Below, in pieces: positions 26,725 through 36,136 of a stretch of DNA of 48,582 nt (positions are counted from its first letter, which is position 1; the number at the start of each line of letters is the position of its first letter). Source of the DNA: Robbsia andropogonis. Its GTDB lineage: Bacteria > Pseudomonadota > Gammaproteobacteria > Burkholderiales > Burkholderiaceae. The position numbers and the translations under genes are program-made. The stretch is taken from NCBI RefSeq assembly GCF_000970345.1, contig NZ_LAQU01000031.1:1-48582 (forward strand), given 5' to 3'. The notes below the pieces were generated by a model. That model was not told the DNA's origin. It was given only the letters and a program-made list of their open reading frames with translations, and did no database searches.

Positions 26725-27910
26725 ACTTTCTACGTAGAAAGTCCACCATCTGGGTGCGGAATGGCATCGCGTACAAATTGGCCTGAATCAAAGGCCGACC
26801 TTGTTGCGACAGCTGATAGTTTTGCTGCTCTTGTGTATTGCAAAGGCTTATGCATTCCTGGCATAGGTGACTTTCTACGTAGAAACTGCCCATCACTGCA
26901 TCATACGAATCGATACTGCCGAATTTCCAGGTCCGTATTTCATGGTTCGGCCGAAAACCTTGCGGATGCTCCGTGAGAACTAACCAAACGTAACCCTAGG
27001 AACCTAGTCACAGTGACGACCGGCAACAAGACACCGTTACGTGCCTTCACGACTATGCCGCCTGCTCACATTGCAGTCGATCGAAATTACGGATTCAGGC
27101 AAATCTGGCATTGTGTTGCCCAATATCGACCGATCAGCATCGCCCTTTTTCATCGACAACGCCCTTACTTACGTAGCGACAGCCTCGCCGTGCGATTATG
27201 AATAGTCTTTCTAAAAAGGCGCAATACCAGCAAGTCATTTAAAACGTGCCGTGCAGGGTCAGATCCGATGGCTATCACTTCTGCGAGCAGGTTTCTACGT
27301 AGAAAGTCCTTGCTGCGCACGTTGCTTTAGCTCACGCAATAGCATTATGTGTAGAAGATCAACGACAGATCATCGACTACACGCACTCACGGGCTACAGT
27401 CGAATACCAAGAGAAGGAGTATGCGTAGCCCAATGCTCTTAAGTCAAAGTCAATGCGGAATCTGAAGATATATCCGGATCTGACGCAGCGTAAAGGTAGA
27501 AAAGTTTGGCGCCGGACTCCTCGCATTCACATGGCTCTTTCTACGTAGAAAGTCGTACCAAGTCGAACAAAAGCCTGATGCTGTTCGCGTGTTTCAGCGA
27601 TCTGGGCACCCCTGACAATGAAAGCTGTCGCGTTTCATGCCGTGATTAGCCACATCGATTAAACCGTGTGGAGGGATGTTGGAATCAATATTCTTCCTTG
27701 TACATGCTCACCGTACTGAGCGTCGTCAGTTAAACATCGATCAGTCGGTGCGTATGACAGGAATGCGCAGATGGCTCCATAAGATTTTTTGCAGAACGCT
27801 CAAGATTAGCTCTCTCGAGATATCGTTCATTAATACTATCTTTCTTTGTTTTATTGATTGAATAAGCCTTTCTTGGTTACAATGCTGAAACGACTTTCTA
27901 CGTAGAAAGT
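26725..27910. repeat. Cluster of five parS-like palindromes (centromere region)
   Basis: The 18-bp palindrome ACTTTCTACGTAGAAAGT occurs at 26725-26742 (perfect), 26870-26887 (one mismatch), 27290-27307 (two mismatches at one end, core intact), 27536-27553 (one mismatch) and 27893-27910 (perfect, 31 bp before the parA start). Spacing is irregular (145, 420, 246 and 357 bp). Position directly upstream of parAB and the dyad form indicate ParB binding sites; the last could also mediate autoregulation. Apart from the doubtful frame at 26308-26721, the 2-kb stretch 25952-27940 holds no gene I can support. Confidence 0.85.
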
Positions 27911-27940
27911 TTCGGCGTATTCGCGGGAGGCAGGTACAAG

Positions 27941-28591
27941 ATGGCAGCGAAAATCATTACAGTGTTCAATCAAAAGGGTGGGGCGGGCAAAACCCTTGTC
28001 AGTTGCCATCTTGCAGAAACCCTCGCTTTGCGTGGGAATAAATCCCTGCTGGTGGATCTCGATCCGCAAGGGACCGCCACCATATGGGCATCCATGTCTA
28101 GCGAGGATCGTCCCGTCAAAACTACGGCGATCAATCTGAGCATGATGGCTTCCGCAGCGCACAGAGAAATTCGAAAATTTGTCGCTGATTACGATTACAT
28201 CGTCATAGACTGCCCGCCTGCAATCCAGTCGGTTGCACCGTCTGTGGCCCTGCTTGTTTCCGACCTTGCCTTGATTCCGGTCGGTGGTTCTGGAGGGAAT
28301 TTGTGGGCTATCGAAGAAGCAAAGAAACTTGCAGCAACGGCAATGGCGAACAATGAATCTTTGAAGGTTCGCACACTTCCTAACATGTACCAGAACATCT
28401 CGATCGTCAAACAGGTCTTCCAGCACTTATCCGAAGACCCCAGTGTTCCCATGCTGAAAAGCCGGCTTGGACTGAGGGCGGCATTCAAAGAGGCAGAGAC
28501 TACTGGGCAATCGGTACATACCATTTCTGGCGGGAAAGACGCAGTGCGCGAAGTCAATTCGCTTGTCGACGAAGTTCTGGCACTTATCTAA
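27941..28591 (+). CDS. parA: Partition ATPase ParA
   Basis: This 216-residue protein is a short ParA/MinD-type ATPase lacking an N-terminal HTH. It has the deviant Walker A motif FNQKGGAGKTLVSCHLA, Walker A' LLVDLDPQGTATIWA and Walker B YIVIDCPPA. GGGAGG sits upstream of the ATG. With parB and the palindrome cluster it forms the segregation system of this replicon. It lacks the DNA-binding N-terminus that lets larger ParA proteins repress their promoter, so repression may be by ParB at the palindrome 31 bp upstream. Confidence 0.93.
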   Translation: MAAKIITVFNQKGGAGKTLVSCHLAETLALRGNKSLLVDLDPQGTATIWASMSSEDRPVKTTAINLSMMASAAHREIRKFVADYDYIVIDCPPAIQSVAPSVALLVSDLALIPVGGSGGNLWAIEEAKKLAATAMANNESLKVRTLPNMYQNISIVKQVFQHLSEDPSVPMLKSRLGLRAAFKEAETTGQSVHTISGGKDAVREVNSLVDEVLALI

Positions 28592-28661
28592 GGAAAATTG
28601 GAATGGCTGGAAAAAGAACTTTTCTGGATCGCTTGTAAAAGGGATCAACCGTGATGGTGCC

Positions 28662-29720
28662 ATGCGCGCGTCGCTTGACGACCGCTTCTCGCGTGCCGAG
28701 GAATTGATCAGCGAAAAACCGAATGGCTTGCTATCGAGCAGTCCATCGAATCCCAATGATGCTGTGAATAGCGAAGGGCGTATCCATAACGACGCCGCAC
28801 CACTGACGCTCATATCTTCCGCGGCAACAGCGTCACCTACGCCGGCACATCCCACTGCACTAGCGGACAGCCTCGACAACCTGGCAGCAAAGGGTGTCCG
28901 ACAGCGGTTTGCCGCTTTGCCGATTGAAGCTATTCAAAGTAACCCTTTGAACAGTCGAAGCTATTACAATCCGGAGGCAATTGAAGCGAGGGCAGTCTCG
29001 ATTCAGAAAGAGGGGCAGTTGGTTCCTGTCCTTGTGACACCGGATGCGCATCGCCCTGGCAAATATCTGCTAATTGATGGCCACTATCGACGCCTGGCAA
29101 TGCAGTCGATCGGGCGCAAACAGATGGACTGCTGCATTCTTGAAGATTTACAGCCAGTGGATTTCTACCGCTTGTCCAAAGCGTTGAACCACGAACGTGA
29201 AGGTGAAACCGTTCTAGACGTTGCATTAGGCTTGCAGAAATTGAAAGACAACCAGATCGCAATGACGGACGAAGATCTGGTATCAATTGCCGGCGAGAAC
29301 GCCACGAAAATCAGTAAACTGCTGTCGTTGCTAGAGTTGCCGTCTCCCGTCAAGGAAACTATCCAAGAGCATCCTCACCATTTTGGAATCAACACGGCCT
29401 ACGAACTGACCCTATATCAAAAGGCAACAGATGGGCGAATGACCGAGCAACTGGCTCGTCGTATTGTCGACGAATCATTGACGTTTCGAAAAGTGGAGTC
29501 GATCCGAAAAAATGCGGAGCTTGGCAAGCGTCCAAAGAAACAACTGTCGCGACAATACAAGATTGTCGCGAGCGACGGGAGAGAGCTCGGTACGTTGAAA
29601 GAATGGGATTCGGGACGCGTCGTCCTCGACGTCAAGTTTAACGACCAGAAACAGCGGGACGCACTTCTGACCGATATCAAGTCGCAGTTTGGTCTCGACG
29701 GCGCCTCACTCATCGCCTGA
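28662..29720 (+). CDS. parB: Centromere-binding protein ParB (start uncertain)
   Basis: This protein carries a ParB/Sulfiredoxin-like domain (LPIEAIQSNPLNSRSYYNPE; VSIQKEGQLVPVLVT; LLIDGHYRRLAMQSIGRKQM), a central HTH region (DEDLVSIAGENATKISKLLS) and a C-terminal dimer-type domain. The box usually written GERRxRA is DGHYRRLA here. The first in-frame ATG is 28662, but it has a poor ribosome site. A well-placed ATG at 28603 (AGGA eight bases upstream) is in another frame and stops after 11 codons, and the open frame extends upstream of 28662 without a stop. A lost base, or a shift of frame, is possible. It follows parA by about 70 bp. Confidence 0.85.
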   Translation: MRASLDDRFSRAEELISEKPNGLLSSSPSNPNDAVNSEGRIHNDAAPLTLISSAATASPTPAHPTALADSLDNLAAKGVRQRFAALPIEAIQSNPLNSRSYYNPEAIEARAVSIQKEGQLVPVLVTPDAHRPGKYLLIDGHYRRLAMQSIGRKQMDCCILEDLQPVDFYRLSKALNHEREGETVLDVALGLQKLKDNQIAMTDEDLVSIAGENATKISKLLSLLELPSPVKETIQEHPHHFGINTAYELTLYQKATDGRMTEQLARRIVDESLTFRKVESIRKNAELGKRPKKQLSRQYKIVASDGRELGTLKEWDSGRVVLDVKFNDQKQRDALLTDIKSQFGLDGASLIA

Positions 29721-29790
29721 TTCCTCTGACCGAACTCAGTCGCAGCAGTTGGACATTATCCTAGGCCCAGTACCATAACCTGCTACCTTT

Positions 29791-31173
29791 TCACTCGTCG
29801 ATATCGTCCGGCGTGGGCGAGTCTGACCGCGACGCGGCGGCCGCCGCGCCACTCAGCAGAAACTGCAACAAGTCCCCGTCGCTTGGTTCACCCCACGTAA
29901 CGTGAGCGAGCCAGTTAAAAAAACTTTTTTCGGCAACCACAGACGGCTTGCGCGACTTCGAGATCTTTAACTGTTTCAAAGAAACGCTGTCGTTATAGTC
30001 TGCCAGCAATTGTGTCTGATCTTCTACGGCAAGTTCGTTGAAATACGATTTCGCAAGCGGCAGTCGATGGGCAATAAAGCGTTCTTTCAGTTCCTTAGGG
30101 GAAAGCCCAGCGGCACCGGCCATATTGCCAGTCGCGTCCGCGCCGCGAGATTTACCATTGACGTTCACCTCAGTGGCTTTTGGTGCTCTTCCTGCGGTAA
30201 CACTTCCCCATCCTTGAGACAGTGCACGACGGAAATAGGCGCCAACATTATCGACAGGCGGCGCGTTCCGCTTGCCCATTCGTTCTTTTAGATAAGCGAT
30301 CGCCTGCTGCACTCGGTCGACGCCATATTCGTTAACAAGCTTGCGTGCTTCCGATGGAAGAACGCCAAGTTTGGTCACTGCTTGGAGCACTGCCGGGTCC
30401 ACATCCTCTTCGGACTTCGCTTCGGGTTTTCTGGTGATCGTGAACTGCACTTCCGCTACCGATCGACCATTTTTGTATTCGATCAACTCCACGGTATGGT
30501 CAGTAACTTCGTTGACCTCCTTCATGGCCGGAATCAGGATTCGACTCTTGAAGATTTTATATTCGCGATAGGAGCTCTTGTTCGAATCCTGCCCCAGAAA
30601 AAGCTCGCGAAACGTCTTCACCGGAATCTTGCCTGTACGGCCAATTCCCTCATAGCGCACAACGTTTTCCCATAGCGTCAGCGAATGACCGCGTTTGAAT
30701 TGCCGGGTGATCCGCATGTCGATCATTGCGTACATCACTGGATTCAACAGCAATTCACGAATCTGGTCGGAGAAGTTGTAGCGTAGTCGCGATCCATCAA
30801 TTTCCGCTCCGGATAACAGGCCCGATGCTTTCCAGATGCTGCGACTGTCGGGCATCAAATGATCCCAATTGACGACCGTACCGACGAGCGAGTTAATCGT
30901 CGCCTTGACGTAATTGCGGTTGTTGCTGTTCAGCCCAACGTCGTCGATAAGATTGCGCAGTGAGTACTCAAACGTCAACCGCTGATCTTCCGCATTTTGT
31001 GCGATTGCATTTTTGATCAACGCGTTGAACATCTTTGCTTGTTGCAACGTGATGGCGCCCGACTTCGGTGCGATATGAACCGCCTGGACCGCTTTCTTGA
31101 ACGGTTCCGGTGGCTCCGCCGCCTGAAACAATGCGATCTGCGTTTCTTTGCTCGCTCGACTGCCGCTTGCCAT
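29791..31173 (-). CDS. Replication initiator, Rep_3 family
   Basis: This 460-residue protein is an iteron-binding initiator of the Rep_3/RepB class. The winged-helix core is visible in ITLQQAKMFNALIKNAIAQN, YVKATINSLVGTVVNWD, LTLWENVVRYEGIGRTGKIP and YREYKIFKSRILIPAMKEVN, and a long C-terminal extension follows (to residue 460), as in initiators of second chromosomes and megaplasmids of this family. The ATG at 31173 (MASGSRASKE) has GAGG nine bases upstream and is preferred over 31200. The first iteron lies about 107 bp upstream, so the protein probably represses its own promoter. Confidence 0.88.
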   Translation of the reverse strand: MASGSRASKETQIALFQAAEPPEPFKKAVQAVHIAPKSGAITLQQAKMFNALIKNAIAQNAEDQRLTFEYSLRNLIDDVGLNSNNRNYVKATINSLVGTVVNWDHLMPDSRSIWKASGLLSGAEIDGSRLRYNFSDQIRELLLNPVMYAMIDMRITRQFKRGHSLTLWENVVRYEGIGRTGKIPVKTFRELFLGQDSNKSSYREYKIFKSRILIPAMKEVNEVTDHTVELIEYKNGRSVAEVQFTITRKPEAKSEEDVDPAVLQAVTKLGVLPSEARKLVNEYGVDRVQQAIAYLKERMGKRNAPPVDNVGAYFRRALSQGWGSVTAGRAPKATEVNVNGKSRGADATGNMAGAAGLSPKELKERFIAHRLPLAKSYFNELAVEDQTQLLADYNDSVSLKQLKISKSRKPSVVAEKSFFNWLAHVTWGEPSDGDLLQFLLSGAAAAASRSDSPTPDDIDE

Positions 31174-32084
31174 GAACTCAACCTCGATATGCGCCGCCAC
31201 GCATCTTTTGGCGCGGCCAAGGTGACATTATCGCCGATATCGTGCACCAATTGGAATGAATCAGCGGCGCGATTCTCGAACCATAGCCGTTCACCTCAAA
31301 CGGGAAAACCAGCTGGCGAATTCTTGTAGGTAATTGATATTGTTCTACTATTTTAAAAATGAGATATCACGCGCTGCGAGGCATTCTAACAAGACACGAA
31401 CCATAGATATGTACCTCAAGCACACGCAAGTGGATTCACGTTATTGTTCGGCGGGCGCTCTTCCACTGCGGTTTCCGCCAAGCGCTTGTTTGATTGACCA
31501 TAAACCTTCACCTAAGTGCTACGGGTATCCCGTTCGACCGCCGTACCACTTGGCAAAACGAAAAGCAGAACGGGATAAGGAGCAAACAAGCGCACCGATC
31601 CAACTGCGACTTTGTGAACCATAGATATTCACCTTTCCATTGGAACGCTGCTCTCTGGAAGCACAGCGGCGTTATCCAAGTAACGCTGTCCTGCAAAGCA
31701 TCTAAGCGAATCTGTGGTTTTTTCCAGTGGAAGCGACCAAAGTAGTACCCGTAAAGTGATGCGATTTGACGAGTGTCGCTTAAGAATCCATTCGCACAGT
31801 CCCTCTAAGCCTGTCGCAAAACGTGATTTCTACTATTTTTTGAGAGGAAATGATCTTAGCCTCGCGGTCCTTTGGCTATAGCGGTAGTGTCGGCCGCTTT
31901 ACCATAACAATGCACCTTTTGTTCGTACCATAGACATGTACCTTTAGATGGCGAATGCCCATGAAATCGAAGATGTCACGTCTTAGCCCTTTAATTTGAA
32001 GGGGAGTAGTCGCCTGTGAGGGACCATAAACGTTCACCTTTACGTTATCCCATAGCTGTTCACCTGTGAGACCCCTTTCAAACC

Positions 32085-32160
32085 TAGAAATAACATCAAA
32101 TTTATTTCTTATTACTATGTTTTTATACAATATTTTTCGTCTTACGGCACAGAAATACAT
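32085..32160. other. AT-rich segment inside the iteron array (candidate unwinding element)
   Basis: Between the iterons ending 32065 and beginning 32178, the sequence is strongly AT-rich (for example TTTATTTCTTATTACTATG). It is well placed to be the DNA-unwinding element. A DnaA-box-like TGTGGATAT lies at 32465-32473. Confidence 0.5.
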
Positions 32161-32351
32161 CTCCGCAGAGGAAACACACCATAGCTATGCACCTTCGCTA
32201 CACGGGCTACTTTTGCCGGGGTCATGAAACCAACGTGAACTTTCCCTGCTAAGTAGCTGTTTTTAATTCATTTTTGGAATGCAAGCACATGAGGGTGAAG
32301 GGTTATGGTTCTGTACAAATGCACACGTTGGGTTGTGTTTACCTAAGACAC

Positions 32352-32368
32352 TTTACTAGTTTAGTAAA
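32352..32368. promoter_or_regulatory. Palindrome in the origin region
   Basis: TTTACTA-GTT-TAGTAAA is a perfect dyad with 7-bp arms, unrelated to the iterons. A further small dyad, CGGATC-GTGAA-GATCCG, lies at 32549-32565. Their partners are unknown. Confidence 0.4.
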
Positions 32369-32812
32369 CCTTTAGCGCCAATAAGGCATTGAATTTAAAA
32401 CGGTAATCGTGCTAAAGGTGAACGTCGTTGGTATGGCAGGTTACCTTCGATGGGTGAAAAGAGCTGTGGATATGGTAAATAGGTGCACGGCACTGGTCCG
32501 GAGGGGGGTGTGTATATGGTTAATACGTATATCTCTATGGTAGGCACTCGGATCGTGAAGATCCGTTAGGTGAATAGGGAAGTGACAGGGTTGCTGGAAT
32601 CATCGCGTGCAAAAAGTGGCTGCTCGCACAGTTTTGAACCATAGACATGTACCTATCAATAACCGACGGGAAGACGGTTCACGGCCGCTCGTACTAAGAG
32701 GTAGAATAACGCGCTTGCTTTACTGTAAGTGAACGAGTCCCAGGCGGCATGGGATATGATCGCGATGCGGGTAAGTTGGTTGAGCGGCGGCAATGAACAA
32801 GGATGGATGGGA

Positions 32813-33418
32813 ATGACAGACACAATCAAACCGACGCGCGAGGAAGCCGAGAAGGCGGTGCGGACATTGATTCGCTGGGCCGGTGATGATCCGGATCGCG
32901 AGGGCTTGTTGGATACGCCGTCACGCGTCGTTCGTTCCTACGACGAATTTTTTGCCGGCTACGCTATTGATCCTGCCACTCTGCTTTCCACGACCTTTTC
33001 CGAAGTTGATGGGTATGACGAAATGGTCGTGCTGAAGGACATCCGCTTTGAGAGCTATTGCGAACACCATATGGTGCCTATCATCGGCAAGGCACATGTC
33101 GCCTACCTGCCAAATCAGCGCGTTGTGGGCTTATCGAAGCTAGCGCGCTTGGTGGATGCTTATGCCAAACGTTTGCAGATCCAGGAAAAGATGACGGTGC
33201 AGATTGCCGATACCTTGAATGCGACGTTGGAACCAAAAGGGGTCGCTGTCATTTTGGAAGCTGCGCACCAATGCATGTCAACGCGTGGTGTACACAAAGC
33301 GGGATCGACGATGGTTACCAGTCGAATGCTCGGCGCTTTTCGCGAGGATGCTTCCACACGCCGCGAGTTTCTCTCCATCGTGGGGAAAAACGCATCAATA
33401 CTGGCTCCATACGCTTGA
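32813..33418 (+). CDS. folE: GTP cyclohydrolase I
   Basis: This 201-residue enzyme converts GTP to 7,8-dihydroneopterin triphosphate, the first step of folate and tetrahydropterin synthesis. It shows [20 protein letters not shown], the zinc-binding Cys-His motif [20 protein letters not shown] and the second zinc Cys in [12 protein letters not shown]. The ATG at 32813 (MTDTIKP) fits the family's length and has GGATGG upstream; the longer frame from 32729 is not used. It directly borders the origin region. Confidence 0.95.
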   Translation: MTDTIKPTREEAEKAVRTLIRWAGDDPDREGLLDTPSRVVRSYDEFFAGYAIDPATLLSTTFSEVDGYDEMVVLKDIRFESYCEHHMVPIIGKAHVAYLPNQRVVGLSKLARLVDAYAKRLQIQEKMTVQIADTLNATLEPKGVAVILEAAHQCMSTRGVHKAGSTMVTSRMLGAFREDASTRREFLSIVGKNASILAPYA

Positions 33419-33458
33419 TCGTTTTCGGAGTCGGCATCTATTGATGCCGGTATAAAGG

Positions 33459-34007
33459 ATGGCAGAGTCCTATACCATCGGCATCATCTCCGATACCCAC
33501 GGCCTGCTTCGTCGTGAGGCGGAATTTGCGCTGGGCGGCGTCGACCACATTCTTCATGCCGGCGATATCGGGAATGCGGAAATTCTGCAACGGTTGTCGC
33601 GCATCGCGCCCGTCACTGCGATTCGCGGTAATAACGATATTGGTCTTGACTGGGCGGACGCTATCCCCGATGTGCTGGAATGCACATTTGGTCGTCACAC
33701 TGTCTATCTGATCCACAGTGATAAAGATTTGCCATTTGATCCCGCAGACGCCGGAGTGCACGTGGTTGTATCAGGGCATTCACACAAGCCCCTTATTCGA
33801 GAGCAAGCAGGAGTTCTGTTCTTAAATCCTGGTAGCGCCGGCCCACGCCGCTTCAACTTGCCCATCAGCATCGCGCGACTGTCGCTTTCCAACCGCGGCG
33901 CTCAAGCCGACATCGTCCTGCTCGACATCCCCCGAACCGGCACTTCCATTACATCGACTGCAACGCGCCGTACGTCGGGCTCGTCTCGGCGTACGACGTC
34001 CTCCTGA
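33459..34007 (+). CDS. YfcE/MJ0936-type metallophosphoesterase
   Basis: This 182-residue two-metal phosphodiesterase has all five family motifs: IGIISDTHGLL, HAGDIGN, RGNNDIG, VVSGHSHKP and LNPGSAGPRR. Related enzymes cleave phosphodiesters in vitro; the natural substrate is unknown. The last 30 residues are a Ser/Thr/Arg-rich tail not expected in the family, perhaps from a shifted end. It lies 40 bp after folE and may be co-transcribed with it. Confidence 0.88.
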   Translation: MAESYTIGIISDTHGLLRREAEFALGGVDHILHAGDIGNAEILQRLSRIAPVTAIRGNNDIGLDWADAIPDVLECTFGRHTVYLIHSDKDLPFDPADAGVHVVVSGHSHKPLIREQAGVLFLNPGSAGPRRFNLPISIARLSLSNRGAQADIVLLDIPRTGTSITSTATRRTSGSSRRTTSS

Positions 34008-34109
34008 GCAAGATACAAGACTGCCCAGGTATTCGTGTTACGAATAGCAGGGTCCGGTTGCGCACGTTTTGCCTACGTGCGTTGATCCTGTGCAGAGTTA
34101 TTTCGGTAC

Positions 34110-34174
34110 AGGTGAACGTCAATGGTACGACTTCATTAAATATCCCTCAGTCTGCCAACCATAGATGTTCACCT
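34110..34174. repeat. Inverted pair of iterons in the gap before the porin gene
   Basis: AGGTGAACGTCAATGGT at 34110-34126 (minus copy) and ACCATAGATGTTCACCT at 34158-34174 (plus copy) match the origin iteron. The gap 34008-34697 is otherwise AT-rich and probably holds the porin promoter, with no further gene. Confidence 0.75.
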
Positions 34175-34697
34175 TCGATGCACTAGTGACTTTTGCAATA
34201 ACCGGTCTCGCTAAAAATGGTGCATGGGACACTGACTTTGACAATGTCGCCCAAACGGCTTTAACGCATAGATCGTCTGAAAATGGGTGCGGTACTGGCG
34301 TGGTATCGGCACGCTTTTGTTGTCATTGGGCATCGCGACCCGTAAAACTTGATAGGTGTAAACCCTTTGTTAAATTGTTTGGTCAATTACACAAATTTAT
34401 ATGTTAACCGCAAAAACACGCCCCAAAAACGGTAAAAATCGACTAGTCGTTCTCGGCATCCAGGAAGATCACAAGCTAAATTGTTAAATATCTTTTCTGG
34501 AATATCAGTTGTTTTTTTTCAAGTCATTGTTCTTAAATACTTTTTCGTTATTTCTCGTTTGCGAAATGATGTATTTCATTTTTGTACCCAATCGTGTATC
34601 CAATCGGCGACACGGTTTTTTTTAGTTTCCGTAATTGCAGTGGCAAGCTATCTTCTCATCCGGATTCAACACTATGCCGTTTGGAGAGATACGGAAA

Positions 34698-35855
34698 ATG
34701 AAAAACAAGCTCCTGATGTCGACTCTGTCGCTCGCAGTGCTCGGTGCAGCTGGCGCCGCACACGCACAGAGCAGCGTGACGTTGTATGGCGTGATCGACG
34801 AGTCGCTCACGTACGTGCACCACGCGTCGGGAAGTAACAATCTCTGGGCGCTGGGTAATTCCAGCGGCGGTAACCTGTCGGGTAGCCGTTGGGGTTTGAA
34901 GGGTACTGAAGACCTGGGTGGTGGCCTGAAGGCACTGTTCACGTTGGAAAACGGCTTCAACCCACAGAATGGCACGCTGGGTCAAGGTGGCGCAGAGTTT
35001 GGCCGTCAGGCATTCGTCGGTCTGCAAAGCGATACGACTGGCACCATCACGCTCGGTCGCCAATATGATCCGGTGATTGACCTGGTGCAAGGCATCACGG
35101 CCGACAATTACTTCGGTTCGGCTTTCGCAACCGCAGGTGACGTCGACAACTACGACAACAGCTTCCGTGTGAACAATGCGATCAAGTACACGTCGGCTGT
35201 GTACTCGGGTCTGCAGTTCTCGGGTATGTACGCGTTCGGTAACGTTGCCGGTAGCCAAAGCTCGAAGCAGTCGTACTCGGGTGCCGTGTCGTACGCGAAC
35301 GGCCCGTTCTCGATCGCCGCTGGTTACATCAAGTCGTTCAACACGGCGTCGACGGCCCGTTCGGGCTGGTCGAGTTCGTCGGACGGTCCGTTTGACAGCT
35401 CGATCAACACGGGCTATTCGGCAGCGCATTCGATCGGTATCGCACGTATTGCTGGTCAGTATGTGTTTGGCCCGTTCACGGCCGGCCTGGGTTACAGCAA
35501 CGCGAAGTACTCGAACGACGCATCGTCGGGCTTCACGACCTCAGAGAAGTACAACACCGGGCAAGGTTTCCTGAACTATCAGGCAACGCCGGCCATGTTG
35601 GTGGGCGTGGGCTACAGCTACACGAAGTCAAGCGGCGATACGTCGGCGACGTACCATCAAGTCTCGCTGGGCGCGGACTACAACCTGTCCAAGCGTACCG
35701 ACGTGTACATGACGGCTGCTTACCAGCACGCCAGCGGCGAGACGCGTTTGAACGCAACGACCGTGACGTCGGCTGTTGCGTCGATCGGTTCGTACGGCTA
35801 CAACGGTACCAGCTCGCAAACGCTGGTCAACGTCGGCCTGCGTCACAAGTTCTAA
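34698..35855 (+). CDS. Gram-negative trimeric porin
   Basis: This 385-residue outer-membrane general porin has a signal peptide ending AGAAHAQ, then SSVTLYGVIDESLTYVHH, the family segment GSRWGLKGTEDLGGGLKALF and LENGFNPQNGTLGQGG, and ends GLRHKF with the C-terminal Phe needed for barrel assembly. Codon use is strongly biased to a few codons, as in highly expressed genes. The ATG at 34698 has GGAGAGATACGGA upstream; the in-frame ATG at 34635 is too long. Confidence 0.94.
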   Translation: MKNKLLMSTLSLAVLGAAGAAHAQSSVTLYGVIDESLTYVHHASGSNNLWALGNSSGGNLSGSRWGLKGTEDLGGGLKALFTLENGFNPQNGTLGQGGAEFGRQAFVGLQSDTTGTITLGRQYDPVIDLVQGITADNYFGSAFATAGDVDNYDNSFRVNNAIKYTSAVYSGLQFSGMYAFGNVAGSQSSKQSYSGAVSYANGPFSIAAGYIKSFNTASTARSGWSSSSDGPFDSSINTGYSAAHSIGIARIAGQYVFGPFTAGLGYSNAKYSNDASSGFTTSEKYNTGQGFLNYQATPAMLVGVGYSYTKSSGDTSATYHQVSLGADYNLSKRTDVYMTAAYQHASGETRLNATTVTSAVASIGSYGYNGTSSQTLVNVGLRHKF

Positions 35856-35871
35856 GTTTGTAATCCGACAA

Positions 35872-35987
35872 ACCGCGGCGTCGACGATGCCGCGGTACTG
35901 TAGGCATCGCGTACCAAGATGTGTCCTTGTGCGCTGTTGCCACAGCTCTGAAGCGCTCGTGTTCAGTTCGAACCGGGCGCTTTTTTA
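35872..35987 (+). terminator. Transcription terminator after the porin gene
   Basis: Two dyads follow the porin stop. ACCGCGGC at 35872-35879 pairs with GCCGCGGT at 35889-35896. AAGCGC at 35951-35956 pairs with GCGCTT at 35977-35982 and runs into TTTTTT, which is the likelier terminator. Confidence 0.6.
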
Positions 35988-36093
35988 TCGACGTTTCAAA
36001 GATTTCGATGTTTCATGGGAGGGCCCGCGGCAGCGATAAGAACGCACAAACACAGCATGAGGCGGATAGTATTATTCGCCAGGTCTGCCGGAT

Positions 36094-36110
36094 ACCATAG
36101 CAGTTCACCT
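36094..36110 (+). repeat. Isolated iteron
   Basis: ACCATAGCAGTTCACCT matches the origin iteron and lies between the porin gene and the converging tetR-type gene. Confidence 0.7.
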
Positions 36111-36136
36111 ATCGCGCCACGTTACGCGAAAAGAGG

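Larger units (their letters stand above)
31280..32654. repeat. Origin iteron array
   Basis: The 17-bp iteron ACCATAGAYRTKYACCT is repeated in direct orientation at 31280-31296, 31400-31416, 31497-31513, 31618-31634, 31901-31917, 31927-31943, 32023-32039, 32049-32065 (first base C), 32178-32194 and 32638-32654. Degenerate inverted copies sit at 32416-32432 and 32481-32497. Spacings are irregular, about 100-120 bp at first and 26 bp in two close pairs. The gene-free stretch lies between the initiator gene and folE, so this is the probable replication origin. Confidence 0.88.

Noticed and set aside
27676-27861. Short frame of 61 codons before parA
   Set aside because: AT-rich, no similarity and no good ribosome site; it lies among ParB-type sites.
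34656-35429. Long open frame antisense to the porin gene
   Set aside because: It is Arg/Val-rich, arises from the strong codon bias of the porin gene, and has no domain.
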